A stretch of DNA of 64,000 nt from Pseudomonas hamedanensis (lineage in GTDB: Bacteria > Pseudomonadota > Gammaproteobacteria > Pseudomonadales > Pseudomonadaceae). A program made the translations under genes and the position numbers. Of this stretch, positions 1 to 8,945 are shown piece after piece (position 1 is the stretch's first letter; the number at the start of each line of letters is the position of its first letter). The notes under the pieces are model-generated. The model was not told where the DNA came from. It saw only the letters and a list, made by a program, of their open reading frames with translations, and did no database searches. The stretch is taken from contig NZ_CP077091.1 of NCBI RefSeq assembly GCF_014268595.2, positions 4,632,001 to 4,696,000 on the forward strand, given 5' to 3'.

Positions 1-527
1 AGTCCAACGAAGAGATCGAGAAAAAGCTTAACGCCGCGGTCTTTCCCGGCGCCCAGGGCGGCCCGCTGATGCACGTCATCGCCGGTAAAGCGGTGTGCTT
101 CAAGGAAGCGCTGGAGCCTGGCTTCAAGGCTTATCAGCAGCAAGTGATCGACAACGCCCAGGCGATGGCCGGCGTGTTTATCAAGCGGGGCTACGATGTC
201 GTCTCCGGTGGCACCGACAACCACCTGTTCCTGGTCAGCCTGATCCGTCAGGGCCTGACCGGTAAAGATGCCGATGCCGCGCTGGGCCGTGCGCACATCA
301 CCGTCAACAAGAATGCCGTGCCGAACGACCCGCAGTCGCCGTTCGTGACCTCGGGCCTGCGCATCGGCACCCCGGCGGTGACCACCCGAGGCTTCAAGGT
401 CAGCCAGTGCGAAACCCTCGCCGGCTGGATCTGCGACATCCTCGACAACCTCGGCGATGCCGACGTCGAGGCCAATGTCGCCCAGCAGGTTTCGGCCCTG
501 TGCGCTGACTTCCCGGTTTATCGCTGA
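1..527 (+). CDS. glyA: Serine hydroxymethyltransferase, C-terminal part
   Basis: This is the 3' part of a PLP-dependent serine hydroxymethyltransferase, which interconverts serine and glycine using tetrahydrofolate in the cytoplasm. The reading frame is open from base 3 and the start lies outside the window. The visible part holds the GlyA segment [18 protein letters not shown], followed by the small C-terminal domain with [15 protein letters not shown], which is typical of the family. It lies 20 bp upstream of soxB and is probably in the same operon. There it would turn glycine and methylene-THF from sarcosine oxidation into serine. This glyA-sox arrangement is known from Pseudomonas glycine-betaine catabolism. 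The truncation comes from the window edge, not from a mutation. Confidence 0.96.
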   Translation, partial: SNEEIEKKLNAAVFPGAQGGPLMHVIAGKAVCFKEALEPGFKAYQQQVIDNAQAMAGVFIKRGYDVVSGGTDNHLFLVSLIRQGLTGKDADAALGRAHITVNKNAVPNDPQSPFVTSGLRIGTPAVTTRGFKVSQCETLAGWICDILDNLGDADVEANVAQQVSALCADFPVYR

Positions 528-547
528 GCGTTTTGGAGTAACTGACT

Positions 548-1798
548 ATGCAACGCTATTCCGGCTTCGGCCTGTTCAAACACTCGCTCAGCCACCACGA
601 AAACTGGCAGCGCATGTGGCGCACGCCCACCCCGAAAAAAGTCTACGACGTGGTCATCGTCGGCGGCGGCGGGCATGGCCTGGCGACGGCCTACTACCTG
701 GCCAAGGAACACGGCATCACCAATGTCGCCGTGGTCGAGAAAGGCTGGCTGGGCGGCGGTAACACCGCGCGCAACACCACCATCGTCCGTTCCAACTACC
801 TGTGGGACGAGTCGGCGCACCTCTACGAACACGCGATGAAATTGTGGGAAGGCCTGTCGCAGGATCTCAACTACAACGTGATGTTCTCCCAGCGCGGCGT
901 CTACAACCTGTGCCACACCCTGCAGGACATTCGTGATTCCGAGCGTCGGGTCAGCGCCAACCGCCTTAATGGCGTCGATGGCGAGCTGCTCGACGCCAAG
1001 CAGGTTGCGGACGAAATTCCATACCTCGACTGCTCAAAGAACACCCGCTACCCGATCATGGGCGCCACCGTCCAGCGTCGCGGCGGCGTCGCCCGTCACG
1101 ACGCCGTGGCCTGGGGCTTTGCCCGTGCCGCCGATGCCTTGGGCGTGGACCTGATCCAGCAGACCGAGGTGATCGGTTTCCGCAAGGAAAACGGCGTGTG
1201 CATCGGCGTTGAAACCAACAAGGGTTTCATCGGTGCCAAGCGCGTCGGCGTGGTGACTGCCGGTAATTCCGGGCACATGGCCAAGCTTGCCGGTTTCCGC
1301 CTGCCGATCGAATCCCACCCGCTGCAAGCGCTGGTGTCCGAGCCGATCAAACCGATTATCGACAGCGTGATCATGTCCAACGCCGTGCACGGTTACATCA
1401 GCCAGTCCGACAAGGGCGATCTGGTGATCGGCGCCGGCATCGACGGCTACAACGGCTACGGCCAGCGTGGTTCGTACCCGGTGATCGAGCACACCATTCA
1501 GGCCATCGTCGAAATGTTCCCGGTGCTCTCGCGGGTGCGCATGAACCGTCAGTGGGGCGGCATCGTCGACACCACCCCGGACGCCTGCCCGATCATCTCG
1601 AAAACGCCGGTACCGAACATGTTCTTCAACTGCGGTTGGGGCACCGGCGGCTTCAAGGCCACCCCGGGCTCGGGCAACGTGTTTGCCGCAAGCCTCGCGA
1701 AGGGTGAAATGCACCCCTTGGCCGCACCGTTTTCCATCGACCGTTTCCACAACGGTGCGCTCATCGACGAACACGGCGCTGCTGCCGTCGCCCACTAA
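548..1798 (+). CDS. soxB: Sarcosine oxidase subunit beta
   Basis: This 416-residue protein is the flavin catalytic subunit of heterotetrameric sarcosine oxidase, which oxidatively demethylates sarcosine to glycine and passes the C1 unit to THF or releases formaldehyde. A dinucleotide-binding motif [17 protein letters not shown] lies near residue 35, followed by a DAO-type fold. [13 protein letters not shown] near residue 175 is where the family carries its covalent flavin histidine. The C-terminal [14 protein letters not shown] loop completes the FAD site. A GGAG-type ribosome site precedes the ATG by about 10 bases. It is the first sox gene, followed 14 bp later by soxD. Confidence 0.97.
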   Translation: MQRYSGFGLFKHSLSHHENWQRMWRTPTPKKVYDVVIVGGGGHGLATAYYLAKEHGITNVAVVEKGWLGGGNTARNTTIVRSNYLWDESAHLYEHAMKLWEGLSQDLNYNVMFSQRGVYNLCHTLQDIRDSERRVSANRLNGVDGELLDAKQVADEIPYLDCSKNTRYPIMGATVQRRGGVARHDAVAWGFARAADALGVDLIQQTEVIGFRKENGVCIGVETNKGFIGAKRVGVVTAGNSGHMAKLAGFRLPIESHPLQALVSEPIKPIIDSVIMSNAVHGYISQSDKGDLVIGAGIDGYNGYGQRGSYPVIEHTIQAIVEMFPVLSRVRMNRQWGGIVDTTPDACPIISKTPVPNMFFNCGWGTGGFKATPGSGNVFAASLAKGEMHPLAAPFSIDRFHNGALIDEHGAAAVAH

Positions 1799-1812
1799 CA
1801 GGAGAAATCCCT

Positions 1813-2142
1813 ATGTTGCACATCTTCTGTCCTCACTGCGGCGAACTGCGCTCCGAAGAGGAATTCCATGCATCCGGCCAGGCGCACATCCCGCGTCCGC
1901 TGGATCCGAACGCCTGCACCGACGAGGAGTGGGGCGATTACATGTTCTTTCGTGATAACCCGCGCGGTCTGCATCACGAGTTGTGGGACCACGTTGCCGG
2001 TTGCCGCCAGTATTTCAACGTCACCCGCGACACTGTGACCTACGAGATTCTCGAGAGCTACAAGATCGGCGAGAAGCCGCAATTCACTGACAAGGCTGAC
2101 ACTCAGAAAGCGGCCGCCACGGCTCTGGGAGAGAAGGTATGA
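1813..2142 (+). CDS. soxD: Sarcosine oxidase subunit delta
   Basis: This 109-residue protein is the small zinc-binding delta subunit of heterotetrameric sarcosine oxidase. The N-terminal FCPHCGELRSEEEF gives the first CxxC pair of the zinc site. HHELWDHVAGCRQYF near residues 55-70 supplies His and Cys ligands. The length fits the family. Its stop overlaps the soxA start (ATGA at 2139-2142), so translation of delta and alpha is probably coupled, as expected for equimolar subunits. A GGAG-like ribosome site (aggagaa) lies just upstream. Confidence 0.96.
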   Translation: MLHIFCPHCGELRSEEEFHASGQAHIPRPLDPNACTDEEWGDYMFFRDNPRGLHHELWDHVAGCRQYFNVTRDTVTYEILESYKIGEKPQFTDKADTQKAAATALGEKV

Positions 2143-5100
2143 GCCAGATCAATCGCCTGTCCAACGGTGGACGGATCGACCGCAACAAAGTGCTGAGCTT
2201 CACCTTCAACGGCCAGACCTACAAAGGCTTTGAAGGCGACTCGCTGGCCGCCGCCCTGATCGCCAACGGCGTCGACATCATTGGCCGCAGTTTCAAGTAT
2301 TCGCGTCCTCGCGGGATCTTCGCTGCCGGTGCCGAAGAGCCGAACGCTGTGCTGCAGATTGGCGCTACTGAAGCCACGCAGATTCCCAACGTGCGCGCCA
2401 CGCAACAGGCTTTGTATCAAGGCTTGGTCGCCACTAGCACCAACGGCTGGCCAAGCGTCAACAACGACATGATGGGCATTCTCGGCAAGGTCGGCGGCAA
2501 GCTGATGCCGCCGGGCTTTTACTACAAAACCTTCATGTACCCGCAATCGTTCTGGATGACTTACGAGAAGTACATCCGCAAGGCCGCAGGTTTAGGCCGC
2601 TCGCCGACCGAGAACGATCCGGACACCTACGACTACATGAACCAGCACTGCGACGTGCTGATCGTTGGTGCCGGCCCGGCCGGTCTGGCCGCTGCCCTGG
2701 CGGCGGCGCGCAGTGGTGCGCGGGTGATTCTGGCCGATGAGCAGGAAGAGTTTGGCGGCAGCCTGCTCGACTCGCGCGAAAGCCTCGACGGCAAGCCGGC
2801 GATGGAGTGGGTCGCCAGTGTCATCGCGGAACTGGCGAACACCCCGGACGTGCTGCTGTTGCCGCGCGCCACGGTCAACGGTTATCACGACCACAACTTC
2901 CTGACCATTCACGAACGTCTCACCGATCACCTCGGTGACCGTGCGCCGATCGGTCAGGTACGGCAGCGCATCCACCGCGTGCGCGCCAAGCGTGTGGTGC
3001 TGGCTACCGGCACCCATGAGCGTCCGCTGGTCTACGGCAACAACGATGTGCCGGGCAACATGCTCGCCGGTGCTGTCTCGACTTACGTGCGCCGCTACGG
3101 CGTCGCACCGGGCAAGAAGCTTGTCTTGTCGACCAACAACGATCACGCCTATCGCGTCGCTCTCGATTGGCTCGATGCCAGTCTACAAGTGGTCGCCATC
3201 GCCGACGCCCGCAGCAATCCGCGCGGTGCATTGGTGGAAGAGGCGCGCGCCAAGGGCATTCGTATCCTCACCGGCAGCGCCGTGATCGAAGCCCGTGGCA
3301 GCAAGCGCGTCACCGCTGCCCGGGTCGCCGCGATTGACGTCAAGGCACACGCCGTGACCAGCCCGGGCGAATGGCTCGACTGCGATGTGGTCGCCAGCTC
3401 CGGCGGTTACAGTCCGGTGGTGCACTTGGCCTCGCACCTGGGCGGCAAGCCGGTCTGGCGCGAAGACATCCTCGGATTTGTGCCGGGCGAAGCGCCGCAG
3501 AAACGCGTGTGCGTCGGTGGCATCAACGGCGTCTACGGTCTGGGCGATGCCTTGGCCGACGGTTTCGAAGGCGGCGTGCGCGCGGCCGTCGAAGCCGGTT
3601 TCCAGACCGTCGAAGGCGTGTTGCCCAAAGCGCTGAGCCGTCTCGAAGAGCCAACGCTGGCGCTGTTCCAGGTGCCCCACGAGAAGAACTCGGCGCGTGC
3701 ACCGAAGCAATTCGTCGACTTCCAGAACGATGTCACCGCCGGTGGCATCGAACTGGCGACCCGTGAAGGTTTCGAGTCGGTCGAGCACGTCAAACGCTAT
3801 ACCGCGCTAGGCTTCGGCACCGATCAGGGCAAGCTCGGCAACGTCAACGGTCTGGCCATCGCCGCCCGTTCGTTGAACGTGACCATCCCGCAGATGGGCA
3901 CCACCATGTTCCGCCCGAACTACACGCCGGTGACTTTCGGCGCCGTGGCCGGTCGGCACTGTGGACACATCTTCGAACCGGTGCGCTACACCGCACTGCA
4001 TGCCTGGCATGTGAAGAACGGCGCCGAGTTTGAAGACGTCGGTCAGTGGAAGCGTCCATGGTACTTCCCGAAAAACGGTGAAGACCTGCACGCCGCGGTG
4101 AAGCGCGAATGCAAAGCCGTGCGCGACAGCGTCGGCCTGCTGGACGCCTCGACCCTCGGCAAGATCGACATTCAAGGCCCGGATGCCCGCGAGTTCCTTA
4201 ACCGCGTGTACACCAACGCCTGGACCAAACTCGACGTGGGCAAGGCCCGCTACGGTTTGATGTGCAAGGAAGACGGCATGGTCTTCGACGACGGTGTGAC
4301 GGCGTGTCTGGCCGATAACCATTTCGTCATGACCACCACCACCGGCGGCGCCGCACGCGTACTGCAGTGGCTGGAGCTGTACCACCAGACCGAATGGCCG
4401 GACCTGAAGGTTTACTTCACCTCCGTCACCGACCACTGGGCGACCATGACCCTGTCCGGGCCGAACAGCCGCAAGCTGCTCAGCGCCGTGACCGACATTG
4501 ATCTGAGCAACGAAGCGTTCCCGTTCATGACCTGGAAAGAAGGTCTGGTCGGCGATGTGCCGGCGCGGGTGTTCCGCATCTCGTTCACCGGTGAACTGTC
4601 TTACGAAGTCAACGTGCAGGCCGACTATGCGATGGGCGTGCTGGAGAAAATCGTCGAGGCCGGCAAGCAATACAACCTGACGCCGTACGGCACCGAAACC
4701 ATGCACGTGCTGCGTGCCGAGAAGGGTTTCATCATCGTCGGCCAGGACACCGACGGCTCGATGACCCCGGACGATCTGAACATGGGCTGGTGTGTCGGTC
4801 GCACCAAACCGTTCTCGTGGATCGGCCAGCGCGGCATGAACCGTGAAGACTGCGTACGCGATCAGCGTAAACAGTTGGTCGGTCTCAAGCCCATCGATCC
4901 GACCAAGTGGCTGCCGGAAGGTGCGCAGCTGGTGTTCAACACCAAGCAGGCGATCCCGATGACCATGGTCGGCCACGTGACCTCGAGCTACGCGCACAAC
5001 TCCCTCGGTTATTCGTTTGCCATGGGCGTGGTCAAGGGCGGTCTCAAGCGTCTGGGTGAGCGGGTGTTTGCACCGCTGGCCGATGGCAGCGTGATCGAGG

Positions 5101-5156
5101 CGGAAATCGTTTCTTCGGTGTTCTTCGATCCGAAGGGTGAGCGGCAGAACATCTGA
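2139..5156 (+). CDS. soxA: Sarcosine oxidase subunit alpha
   Basis: This is the 1005-residue large subunit. Residues about 15-100 form a ferredoxin-like N-terminal domain that has no cysteines and so cannot hold an iron-sulfur cluster. A dinucleotide-binding domain begins with DVLIVGAGPAGLAAALAAA near residue 172 and would bind NAD. The C-terminal 400 residues, from about 610, are homologous to the GcvT aminomethyltransferase and contain the folate-binding region, including GTETMHVLRAEKGF. It works with SoxB, SoxD and SoxG to move the methyl group of sarcosine to THF. The start overlaps soxD. A four-hairpin repeat separates it from soxG. Confidence 0.97.
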   Translation: MSQINRLSNGGRIDRNKVLSFTFNGQTYKGFEGDSLAAALIANGVDIIGRSFKYSRPRGIFAAGAEEPNAVLQIGATEATQIPNVRATQQALYQGLVATSTNGWPSVNNDMMGILGKVGGKLMPPGFYYKTFMYPQSFWMTYEKYIRKAAGLGRSPTENDPDTYDYMNQHCDVLIVGAGPAGLAAALAAARSGARVILADEQEEFGGSLLDSRESLDGKPAMEWVASVIAELANTPDVLLLPRATVNGYHDHNFLTIHERLTDHLGDRAPIGQVRQRIHRVRAKRVVLATGTHERPLVYGNNDVPGNMLAGAVSTYVRRYGVAPGKKLVLSTNNDHAYRVALDWLDASLQVVAIADARSNPRGALVEEARAKGIRILTGSAVIEARGSKRVTAARVAAIDVKAHAVTSPGEWLDCDVVASSGGYSPVVHLASHLGGKPVWREDILGFVPGEAPQKRVCVGGINGVYGLGDALADGFEGGVRAAVEAGFQTVEGVLPKALSRLEEPTLALFQVPHEKNSARAPKQFVDFQNDVTAGGIELATREGFESVEHVKRYTALGFGTDQGKLGNVNGLAIAARSLNVTIPQMGTTMFRPNYTPVTFGAVAGRHCGHIFEPVRYTALHAWHVKNGAEFEDVGQWKRPWYFPKNGEDLHAAVKRECKAVRDSVGLLDASTLGKIDIQGPDAREFLNRVYTNAWTKLDVGKARYGLMCKEDGMVFDDGVTACLADNHFVMTTTTGGAARVLQWLELYHQTEWPDLKVYFTSVTDHWATMTLSGPNSRKLLSAVTDIDLSNEAFPFMTWKEGLVGDVPARVFRISFTGELSYEVNVQADYAMGVLEKIVEAGKQYNLTPYGTETMHVLRAEKGFIIVGQDTDGSMTPDDLNMGWCVGRTKPFSWIGQRGMNREDCVRDQRKQLVGLKPIDPTKWLPEGAQLVFNTKQAIPMTMVGHVTSSYAHNSLGYSFAMGVVKGGLKRLGERVFAPLADGSVIEAEIVSSVFFDPKGERQNI

Positions 5157-5160
5157 AACT

Positions 5161-5268
5161 GATCGTTCCCACGCTCCGCGTGGGAATGCATCCCGGGACG
5201 CTCCGCGTCCCAAGAGCGGACGCAGAGCGTCCATGGCGGCATTCCCACGCAGAGCGTGGGAACGATCA
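5161..5268. repeat. Four-hairpin palindromic repeat within the sox operon
   Basis: The 29-base outer arms (5161-5189 and 5240-5268) are inverted copies with one mismatch. Each arm is itself a hairpin: 9-bp stems at 5166-5174/5178-5186 and 5242-5250/5254-5262. Two further hairpins lie between them, at 5195-5201/5205-5211 and 5218-5223/5227-5232, also related to each other by inversion. The core word resembles a REP-type Pseudomonas repeat built on CCCACGC and GCGTGGG. It fills the soxA-soxG gap and ends only 6 bases before the soxG ribosome site. It could affect mRNA stability or soxG translation; that role is inference. Confidence 0.9.
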
Positions 5269-5285
5269 ATACAAGAAGGTGCTTT

Positions 5286-5918
5286 ATGACCACAGCCAAC
5301 GTATACCTACAACGCCCGACCACTGGCGCCCGTGCCGAGTCGTCGTTGCACCATGCCGACCTCGCCAGCCTGGTCGGCAAGGGCCGCAAGAACGCCGGCG
5401 TGATCGTGCGTGAAAAGAAACTCCTCGGCCATTTGACCATTCGTGGCGATGGCCACGACGCAGCGTTCGCCGCCGGCGTGCACAAGGCCCTCGGCATTGA
5501 ATTGCCCGGCGCCCTCAGCGTCATCGTCAAAGGCGAAACCAGCCTGCAATGGATGGGCCCGGACGAGTGGCTGCTGATCGTGCCAAGCGGTGAAGAATTT
5601 GCCGCCGAACAGAAGCTGCGCGACGCGCTGGGCGATCTGCACATCGCGATCGTCAACGTCAGCGGCGGCCAGCAGATTCTCGAACTGAGCGGGCCGAACG
5701 TGCGTCAGGTGCTGATGAAGTCCACCAGCTATGACGTGCACCCGAACAACTTTCCGGTCGGCAAGGCTGTAGGCACGGTGTTCGCCAAGTCACAACTGAT
5801 GATTCGTCACACGGCTGAAGACACTTGGGAATTGCTGATTCGCCGTAGCTTTTCCGATTACTGGTGGTTGTGGTTGCAGGATGCTTCGGCTGAGTACGGT
5901 TTGAGCGTTCAGGCTTGA
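5286..5918 (+). CDS. soxG: Sarcosine oxidase subunit gamma
   Basis: This 210-residue protein is the gamma subunit of heterotetrameric sarcosine oxidase, related to the folate-binding GcvT/YgfZ fold. MGPDEWLLIVPSGEE and the following VNVSGGQQILELSGPNVRQV are typical. The ATG at 5286 is chosen over the upstream in-frame one at 5256 because agaagg lies about 6 bases before it, and because the extra N-terminus would be encoded by the repeat arm. It ends the soxBDAG set. The intercistronic repeat before it is unusual for an operon member. Confidence 0.95.
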   Translation: MTTANVYLQRPTTGARAESSLHHADLASLVGKGRKNAGVIVREKKLLGHLTIRGDGHDAAFAAGVHKALGIELPGALSVIVKGETSLQWMGPDEWLLIVPSGEEFAAEQKLRDALGDLHIAIVNVSGGQQILELSGPNVRQVLMKSTSYDVHPNNFPVGKAVGTVFAKSQLMIRHTAEDTWELLIRRSFSDYWWLWLQDASAEYGLSVQA

Positions 5919-5940
5919 AGCTGAATGGCCAGTGCCTGCT

Positions 5941-6077
5941 TCTGTGGCGAGGGGATTTATCCCCGTTGGGTGGCGAAGCCGCCCCAAAACCAATCACCGC
6001 AGTTCATCAGGTAGATCGAATTCACAGGTTTTGCGACTGCTTCGCAGCCGAACAGGGATAAATCCCCTCGCCACAGA
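5941..6077. repeat. Long inverted repeat, tgtggcgagg family, copy 1
   Basis: The left arm begins tgtggcgaggggatttatcc at 5943 and the right arm ends with its complement near 6076. Inside are a second complementary pair, a gcgaagc/gcttcgc type stem, and a middle spacer. A close copy is at 28581-28704, and the same outer word with a different inner arm is at 14171-14308. It lies between soxG and purU. This class resembles paired REP (REPIN-like) elements of fluorescent pseudomonads. Confidence 0.85.
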
Positions 6078-6150
6078 AGCAGTGCAGCGCAGGTCAGCCT
6101 GGTTCAGAGTTCACTTTGCTCACCGTTGTTGTAACAGGAGTCACCGCACC

Positions 6151-7008
6151 ATGAGCCGCGCCCCAGACACATGGATTCTGACCGCCGACTGCCCCAGCGT
6201 CCTCGGCACCGTGGACGCGGTGACGCGTTTTCTGTTCGAGCAGGGCTGTTATGTCACCGAGCACCACTCGTTCGATGATCGCCTCTCCGGGCGCTTCTTC
6301 ATTCGTGTGGAATTCCGTCAGCCCGACGGCTTCGACGAACAGTCCTTCCGTGCAGGCTTGGCCGAGCGCGGGCAGGCCTTTGGCATGATCTTCGAGCTGA
6401 CCGCGCCGAACTACCGGCCGAAAGTGGTGATCATGGTGTCCAAGGCCGATCACTGCCTCAACGACTTGCTCTACCGCCAGCGCATCGGCCAGTTGTCGAT
6501 GGACGTGGCGGCGGTGGTGTCCAACCATCCGGATCTCAAGCCGCTGGCCGACTGGCACCAGATTCCCTACTACCATTTCCCTCTCGACCCCAACGACAAA
6601 CCGGCGCAGGAGCGTCAGGTCTGGCAGGTGATCGAAGAGGCCGGTGCCGAACTGGTGATCCTCGCGCGCTACATGCAGGTGTTGTCACCGGAGCTGTGCC
6701 GCAAGCTCGACGGCAAGGCGATCAATATTCACCACTCGCTGCTGCCGGGCTTCAAGGGCGCCAAGCCGTATCACCAGGCCTACAACAAGGGCGTGAAACT
6801 GGTCGGCGCCACCGCGCACTACATCAACAACGATCTGGACGAAGGACCGATCATTGCCCAGGGCGTCGAGGCGGTGGATCACAGCCATTACCCCGAGGAT
6901 CTGATTGCCAAGGGGCGGGATATCGAAGGCCTGACCTTGGCGCGGGCGGTTGGATATCACATTGAGCGGAGGGTGTTTCTCAACGCCAATCGCACGGTCG
7001 TTCTTTAG
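6151..7008 (+). CDS. purU: Formyltetrahydrofolate deformylase
   Basis: This 285-residue PurU enzyme hydrolyses 10-formyl-THF to formate and THF and so balances the folate pool when sarcosine oxidation loads it with C1 units. An N-terminal ACT domain (about residues 7-85) precedes a formyltransferase-like domain with INIHHSLLPGFKGAKPYHQA and DEGPIIAQGVEAVDH, which include the catalytic His and Asp region. I chose the ATG at 6151, preceded by aacaggag about 10 bases upstream. The longer in-frame ORF starting at 5932 runs through the repeat and is unlikely. It sits between the sox genes and fdhA, as in other pseudomonads. Confidence 0.95.
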   Translation: MSRAPDTWILTADCPSVLGTVDAVTRFLFEQGCYVTEHHSFDDRLSGRFFIRVEFRQPDGFDEQSFRAGLAERGQAFGMIFELTAPNYRPKVVIMVSKADHCLNDLLYRQRIGQLSMDVAAVVSNHPDLKPLADWHQIPYYHFPLDPNDKPAQERQVWQVIEEAGAELVILARYMQVLSPELCRKLDGKAINIHHSLLPGFKGAKPYHQAYNKGVKLVGATAHYINNDLDEGPIIAQGVEAVDHSHYPEDLIAKGRDIEGLTLARAVGYHIERRVFLNANRTVVL

Positions 7009-7011
7009 ATC

Positions 7012-7084
7012 GCCATCGCGAGCAGGCTCACTCCTACAAGGGGTACGCATTCCAAATGTAGGAGTGAGCCTGCTCGCGATAGGG
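7012..7084. repeat. REP pair, gagcaggctcactcctac family
   Basis: Two inverted copies of the roughly 25-base word containing atcgcgagcaggctcactcc (7012-7036 and 7058-7082) are separated by a 21-base spacer. The pair lies in the purU-fdhA gap. Further pairs of this family are at 15859, 16636, 31712, 40903 and 54938. Confidence 0.9.
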
Positions 7085-7187
7085 TCATAACAAACAACGC
7101 AAAACCCAACAAGCAATAACCCGAGCACTCAACGCGCTGCCCAACCGGGGCAACGCAGTTCCATAAAAACAACAGCGAGGTGAAAGC

Positions 7188-8387
7188 ATGTCTGGCAATC
7201 GTGGTGTGGTGTATCTCGGCGCTGGCAAGGTCGAAGTACAGAAAATCGACTACCCGAAAATGCAGGACCCGCGCGGTCGCAAGATCGAGCACGGGGTCAT
7301 TCTCAAAGTGGTCTCCACCAATATTTGCGGCTCCGACCAGCACATGGTGCGCGGCCGGACTACGGCGCAGACCGGTCTGGTGCTGGGCCATGAAATCACC
7401 GGTGAGGTGATCGAAAAAGGCTCCGACGTCGAAAACCTGAAGATCGGCGATCTGGTCTCCGTGCCGTTCAACGTCGCTTGCGGGCGCTGCCGTTCCTGCA
7501 AAGAGCAACACACCGGCGTCTGCCTGACCGTCAACCCGGCCCGTGCCGGTGGCGCATACGGCTATGTCGACATGGGTGACTGGACCGGTGGCCAGGCCGA
7601 ATACGTGTTGGTGCCGTACGCCGATTTCAACCTGCTGAAACTGCCGGACCGCGACAAGGCCATGGAGAAAATCCGTGACCTGACCTGCCTCTCCGACATC
7701 CTCCCGACCGGTTACCACGGCGCCGTCACTGCCGGCGTTGGCCCGGGCAGCACCGTTTACATCGCAGGCGCCGGCCCGGTCGGTCTGGCCGCTGCTGCCT
7801 CCGCACGCCTACTGGGCGCGGCGGTGGTGATCATCGGCGACGTCAACACCATCCGCCTGGCCCACGCCAAGGCCCAGGGTTTTGAAATCGTCGACCTGTC
7901 CACCGACACGCCGCTGCACGAACAGATCGCCGCTCTGCTGGGCGAGCCGGAAGTCGACTGCGCAGTCGACTGCGTCGGTTTCGAAGCACGCGGCCATGGC
8001 CACGACGGCGTCAAGGCCGAAGCCCCGGCCACGGTGCTCAACTCACTGATGGGCGTGGTGCGGGTTGCCGGCAAGATCGGCATCCCGGGCCTGTACGTCA
8101 CCGAAGATCCAGGTGCCGTCGACGCCGCCGCAAAAATGGGCAGCCTGAGCATCCGCTTCGGCCTGGGCTGGGCCAAATCCCACAGCTTCCACACCGGCCA
8201 GACCCCGGTGATGAAATACAACCGCCAACTGATGCAGGCAATCATGTGGGATCGCATCAACATCGCCGAAGTGGTCGGCGTGCAAGTCATCAGCCTTGAT
8301 CAAGCGCCGGAAGGTTACGGCGAGTTCGATGCGGGTGTGCCGAAGAAGTTTGTGATTGATCCGCATAAGTTGTTTAGTGCGGCGTAA
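7188..8387 (+). CDS. fdhA: Formaldehyde dehydrogenase, glutathione-independent
   Basis: This 399-residue zinc-dependent medium-chain dehydrogenase oxidises formaldehyde to formate with tightly bound NAD and without glutathione. NICGSDQHMVRGRT carries the catalytic Cys. GHEITGEVIEKG supplies the His-Glu pair. CGRCRSCKEQHTGVC is the four-Cys structural zinc loop. VYIAGAGPVGLAAAASARLLG is the Rossmann motif near residue 187. The ATG follows agcgagg by about 9 bases. It removes formaldehyde released by sarcosine demethylation and closes the C1 group. Its terminator has been split by an IS remnant 16 bases after the stop codon. Confidence 0.97.
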   Translation: MSGNRGVVYLGAGKVEVQKIDYPKMQDPRGRKIEHGVILKVVSTNICGSDQHMVRGRTTAQTGLVLGHEITGEVIEKGSDVENLKIGDLVSVPFNVACGRCRSCKEQHTGVCLTVNPARAGGAYGYVDMGDWTGGQAEYVLVPYADFNLLKLPDRDKAMEKIRDLTCLSDILPTGYHGAVTAGVGPGSTVYIAGAGPVGLAAAASARLLGAAVVIIGDVNTIRLAHAKAQGFEIVDLSTDTPLHEQIAALLGEPEVDCAVDCVGFEARGHGHDGVKAEAPATVLNSLMGVVRVAGKIGIPGLYVTEDPGAVDAAAKMGSLSIRFGLGWAKSHSFHTGQTPVMKYNRQLMQAIMWDRINIAEVVGVQVISLDQAPEGYGEFDAGVPKKFVIDPHKLFSAA

Positions 8388-8460
8388 GGCTTTATTGCAA
8401 CGCAAAACGGCGCCGTCTCAGACTGTGTGAAAACCTAGCAATCTGCGCAGGGCTCAAAGA

Positions 8461-8494
8461 AAATGCTCCGTATCGAAAGATACGGAGCATTTTT
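8461..8494 (+). terminator. Hairpin at the left end of the IS remnant
   Basis: A perfect stem, atgctccgtatc with its complement around a gaaa loop, is followed by a T run, 5 bases before the transposase ATG at 8499. It looks like an intrinsic terminator that shields the transposase from outside transcription. Here it would also end fdhA transcripts. Confidence 0.7.
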
Positions 8495-8498
8495 CGTT

Positions 8499-8883
8499 AT
8501 GGCCTACATCCAAGAACAGTCCCGCAGCCAGACCAGCCTGTTCCCGGTCTCGCTGGAAGAGTTGATCCCCGAAGATCACCTCGTACGGGGCATTGATCTC
8601 TACGTCGCCAAGCTGGATCTGGTGCAACTGGGCTTTGATAAAGCGCTGCCCAAAGGCACCGGAGCAGCGAATGCTGGCGCATCCGCAGATGATGGCCAGC
8701 CGAAGATCCATCGTTGAGCACCCTTTCGGCAACCTCAAGCAATGGCTGTTTGGGAATGGTCGTTTCCTGCTGCGCCAGTTGGAGGGAGCAAAAGCAGAAA
8801 TGGCCTTGGCGGTGAACGCCTATAACCTCAAGCGAGCGATTAGCGTGCTCGGAGCCCGCCAGCTGATGGCGCTGATGGGCTGA
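8499..8883 (+). pseudogene. Transposase remnant, IS1182 family
   Basis: The N-terminal fragment starts at ATG 8499 (MAYIQEQSRSQTSLF, then VSLEELIPEDHLVRGIDLYV) and keeps the expected sequence to about LGFDKALPKGTG near 8665. The C-terminal fragment is in another frame, from about 8670 to the stop at 8883. It carries SRRSIVEHPFGNLKQWLF and AVNAYNLKRAISVLG, typical of the end of this transposase. A large internal deletion with a frame change joins them, and the DDE core is gone. The product cannot be an active transposase. Confidence 0.85.
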
Positions 8884-8917
8884 AAGGCCTTTTTTCGTCT
8901 GCTGCTCACACAAAACA

Positions 8918-8945
8918 AAACGCCCCGAACAAGTTCGGGGCGTTT
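8918..8945 (+). terminator. Hairpin at the right end of the IS remnant
   Basis: A perfect 13-bp stem (aaacgccccgaac at 8918-8930 with its complement at 8933-8945) lies 34 bases after the transposase stop. It looks like the element's own transcription terminator. A-rich sequence on its left means it could also act on the minus strand. Confidence 0.65.

Noticed and set aside
3807..5234. 475-codon minus-strand ORF opposite soxA
   Set aside because: Antisense shadow of the GcvT-like domain, and its start lies in the palindromic repeat.
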